A DNA stretch of 6,908 nt, from positions 1 through 6,908 of the forward strand of contig JACCSI010000279.1 in the NCBI GenBank assembly GCA_013813075.1, given 5' to 3'. Shown one piece after another: positions 6,285 through 6,908 of this stretch. The stretch comes from Acidobacteriota bacterium (GTDB taxonomy: Bacteria > Acidobacteriota > Vicinamibacteria > Vicinamibacterales > UBA2999). Position 1 is the stretch's first letter, and every line of letters starts with the position of its first letter. Below the pieces are notes generated by a model. The model made no database searches, was not told the DNA's origin, and saw only the letters and a list, made by a program, of their open reading frames with translations. A program made the translations under genes and the position numbers.

Positions 6285-6908
6285 TTACTTCTGCATCGCG
6301 GCGAGAAATTCGTTGTTCGACTTGGTCTTGTTCATCTTCGACAGCAGCAGTTCCATGGCTTCGACCGGCGACAGCGGCGTCAGGACCTTGCGTAGCACCC
6401 AGACGCGCTGAAGGTCTTCCTTGGCCATGAGCAGCTCCTCCTTGCGGGTGCCGCTCTTTTGAATATCGATGGCGGGGAAGACACGTCGATCGGCCAGCTT
6501 GCGGTCGAGGTGCACTTCCATGTTGCCGGTGCCCTTGAACTCCTCGAAGATGACTTCGTCCATGCGCGACCCGGTATCGACCAGGGCGCTCGCGACGATG
6601 GTCAGCGACCCGCCCTGCTCGATGTTCCGCGCCGCGCCGAAGAAGCGCTTGGGACGCTGTAGTGCGTTACTGTCCACGCCGCCGGAGAGCACCTTGCCGG
6701 ATGTCGGCACGATCGTGTTGTAGGCGCGGGCCAGTCGCGTAATGGAATCGAGCAGGATGACCACGTCCTTGCCGTGCTCGACGAGGCGCTTCGACTTCTC
6801 GATCACCATGTCGGCGACCTGCACGTGGCGAGACGCCTCCTCGTCGAACGTCGAGCTGATCACTTCACCGCGCACCTCGCGGTGCATATCGGTGACCTCC
6901 TCGGGGCG
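6285..6908 (-). CDS. rho: Transcription termination factor Rho, C-terminal half (5' partial at window edge)
   Basis: Hexameric RNA-dependent ATPase that translocates along nascent RNA and releases RNA polymerase. The frame runs off the right edge. The 7 codons before the internal Met at 6887 read RPEEVTD, the conserved Rho sequence leading into the Met, so that Met is not the start. 207 C-terminal residues are visible, about half of a typical 420-residue Rho. Present (numbering from the window edge) are the Walker [18 protein letters not shown] (D54), the Q-loop/R-loop segment [41 protein letters not shown], and the arginine-finger segment NMEVHLDRK (R136) followed by [19 protein letters not shown]. 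The P-loop and the N-terminal cold-shock RNA-binding domain lie outside the window. The C-terminus is ordinary for the family ([10 protein letters not shown]). The next gene on the strand is aguB, 60 bases downstream, with no strong intrinsic terminator between them. Confidence 0.97.
   Translation of the reverse strand, partial: RPEEVTDMHREVRGEVISSTFDEEASRHVQVADMVIEKSKRLVEHGKDVVILLDSITRLARAYNTIVPTSGKVLSGGVDSNALQRPKRFFGAARNIEQGGSLTIVASALVDTGSRMDEVIFEEFKGTGNMEVHLDRKLADRRVFPAIDIQKSGTRKEELLMAKEDLQRVWVLRKVLTPLSPVEAMELLLSKMNKTKSNNEFLAAMQK

Noticed and set aside
1..6908. An undescribed defence, mobile or CRISPR-like system
   Set aside because: All six genes belong to recognised families (MrfA, MrfB, L31, AguA, AguB, Rho). 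No direct-repeat array, transposase, integrase, toxin-antitoxin pair or attachment site was seen on either strand.

Overview
This is a G+C-rich window, apparently chromosomal, that looks like housekeeping DNA rather than an accessory island. It holds six protein genes: mrfA (5' partial) and mrfB on the + strand, then rpmE, aguA, aguB and rho (5' partial) on the - strand. The two groups converge, with only 35 bases between the stop codons of mrfB and rpmE. I see no tRNA, rRNA, CRISPR array, insertion sequence, integrase or phage gene. The taxon cannot be read directly. The G+C content, a complete agmatine route to putrescine, a zinc-type L31 and an MrfAB pair fit a free-living Gram-negative-type bacterium. 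Acidobacteriota is one possibility, but that is a low-confidence inference.

Region 1 to 3755: a superfamily 2 helicase with a C-terminal DUF1998/cysteine module (MrfA, formerly YprA) is followed 2 bases later by a DEDDh exonuclease with a C-terminal helical-repeat tail (MrfB, formerly YprB). In Bacillus subtilis this pair repairs mitomycin C damage independently of UvrABC. The domain order, intact catalytic residues and tight spacing support the same two-protein system here.

Region 3791 to 6908 (read on the - strand, right to left): the C-terminal half of transcription terminator Rho, then N-carbamoylputrescine amidase (AguB), agmatine deiminase (AguA) and ribosomal protein L31 (RpmE). AguA and AguB catalyse consecutive steps, agmatine to N-carbamoylputrescine to putrescine. 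In many bacteria rho is followed directly by rpmE; here the two polyamine genes lie between them.

The intergenic gaps hold most of the less expected signals. rpmE has a candidate extended -10 promoter, a leader of about 100 nt with two abutting hairpins, and a good Shine-Dalgarno. aguB has a related -10-like motif placed so that transcription would start at its ATG (possible leaderless mRNA). The aguA start codon sits in the loop of a small perfect hairpin and has no Shine-Dalgarno. I found no convincing evidence of an undescribed defence or mobile system. The most useful leads are the rpmE leader, the aguB start and the rho-aguB-aguA-rpmE arrangement.
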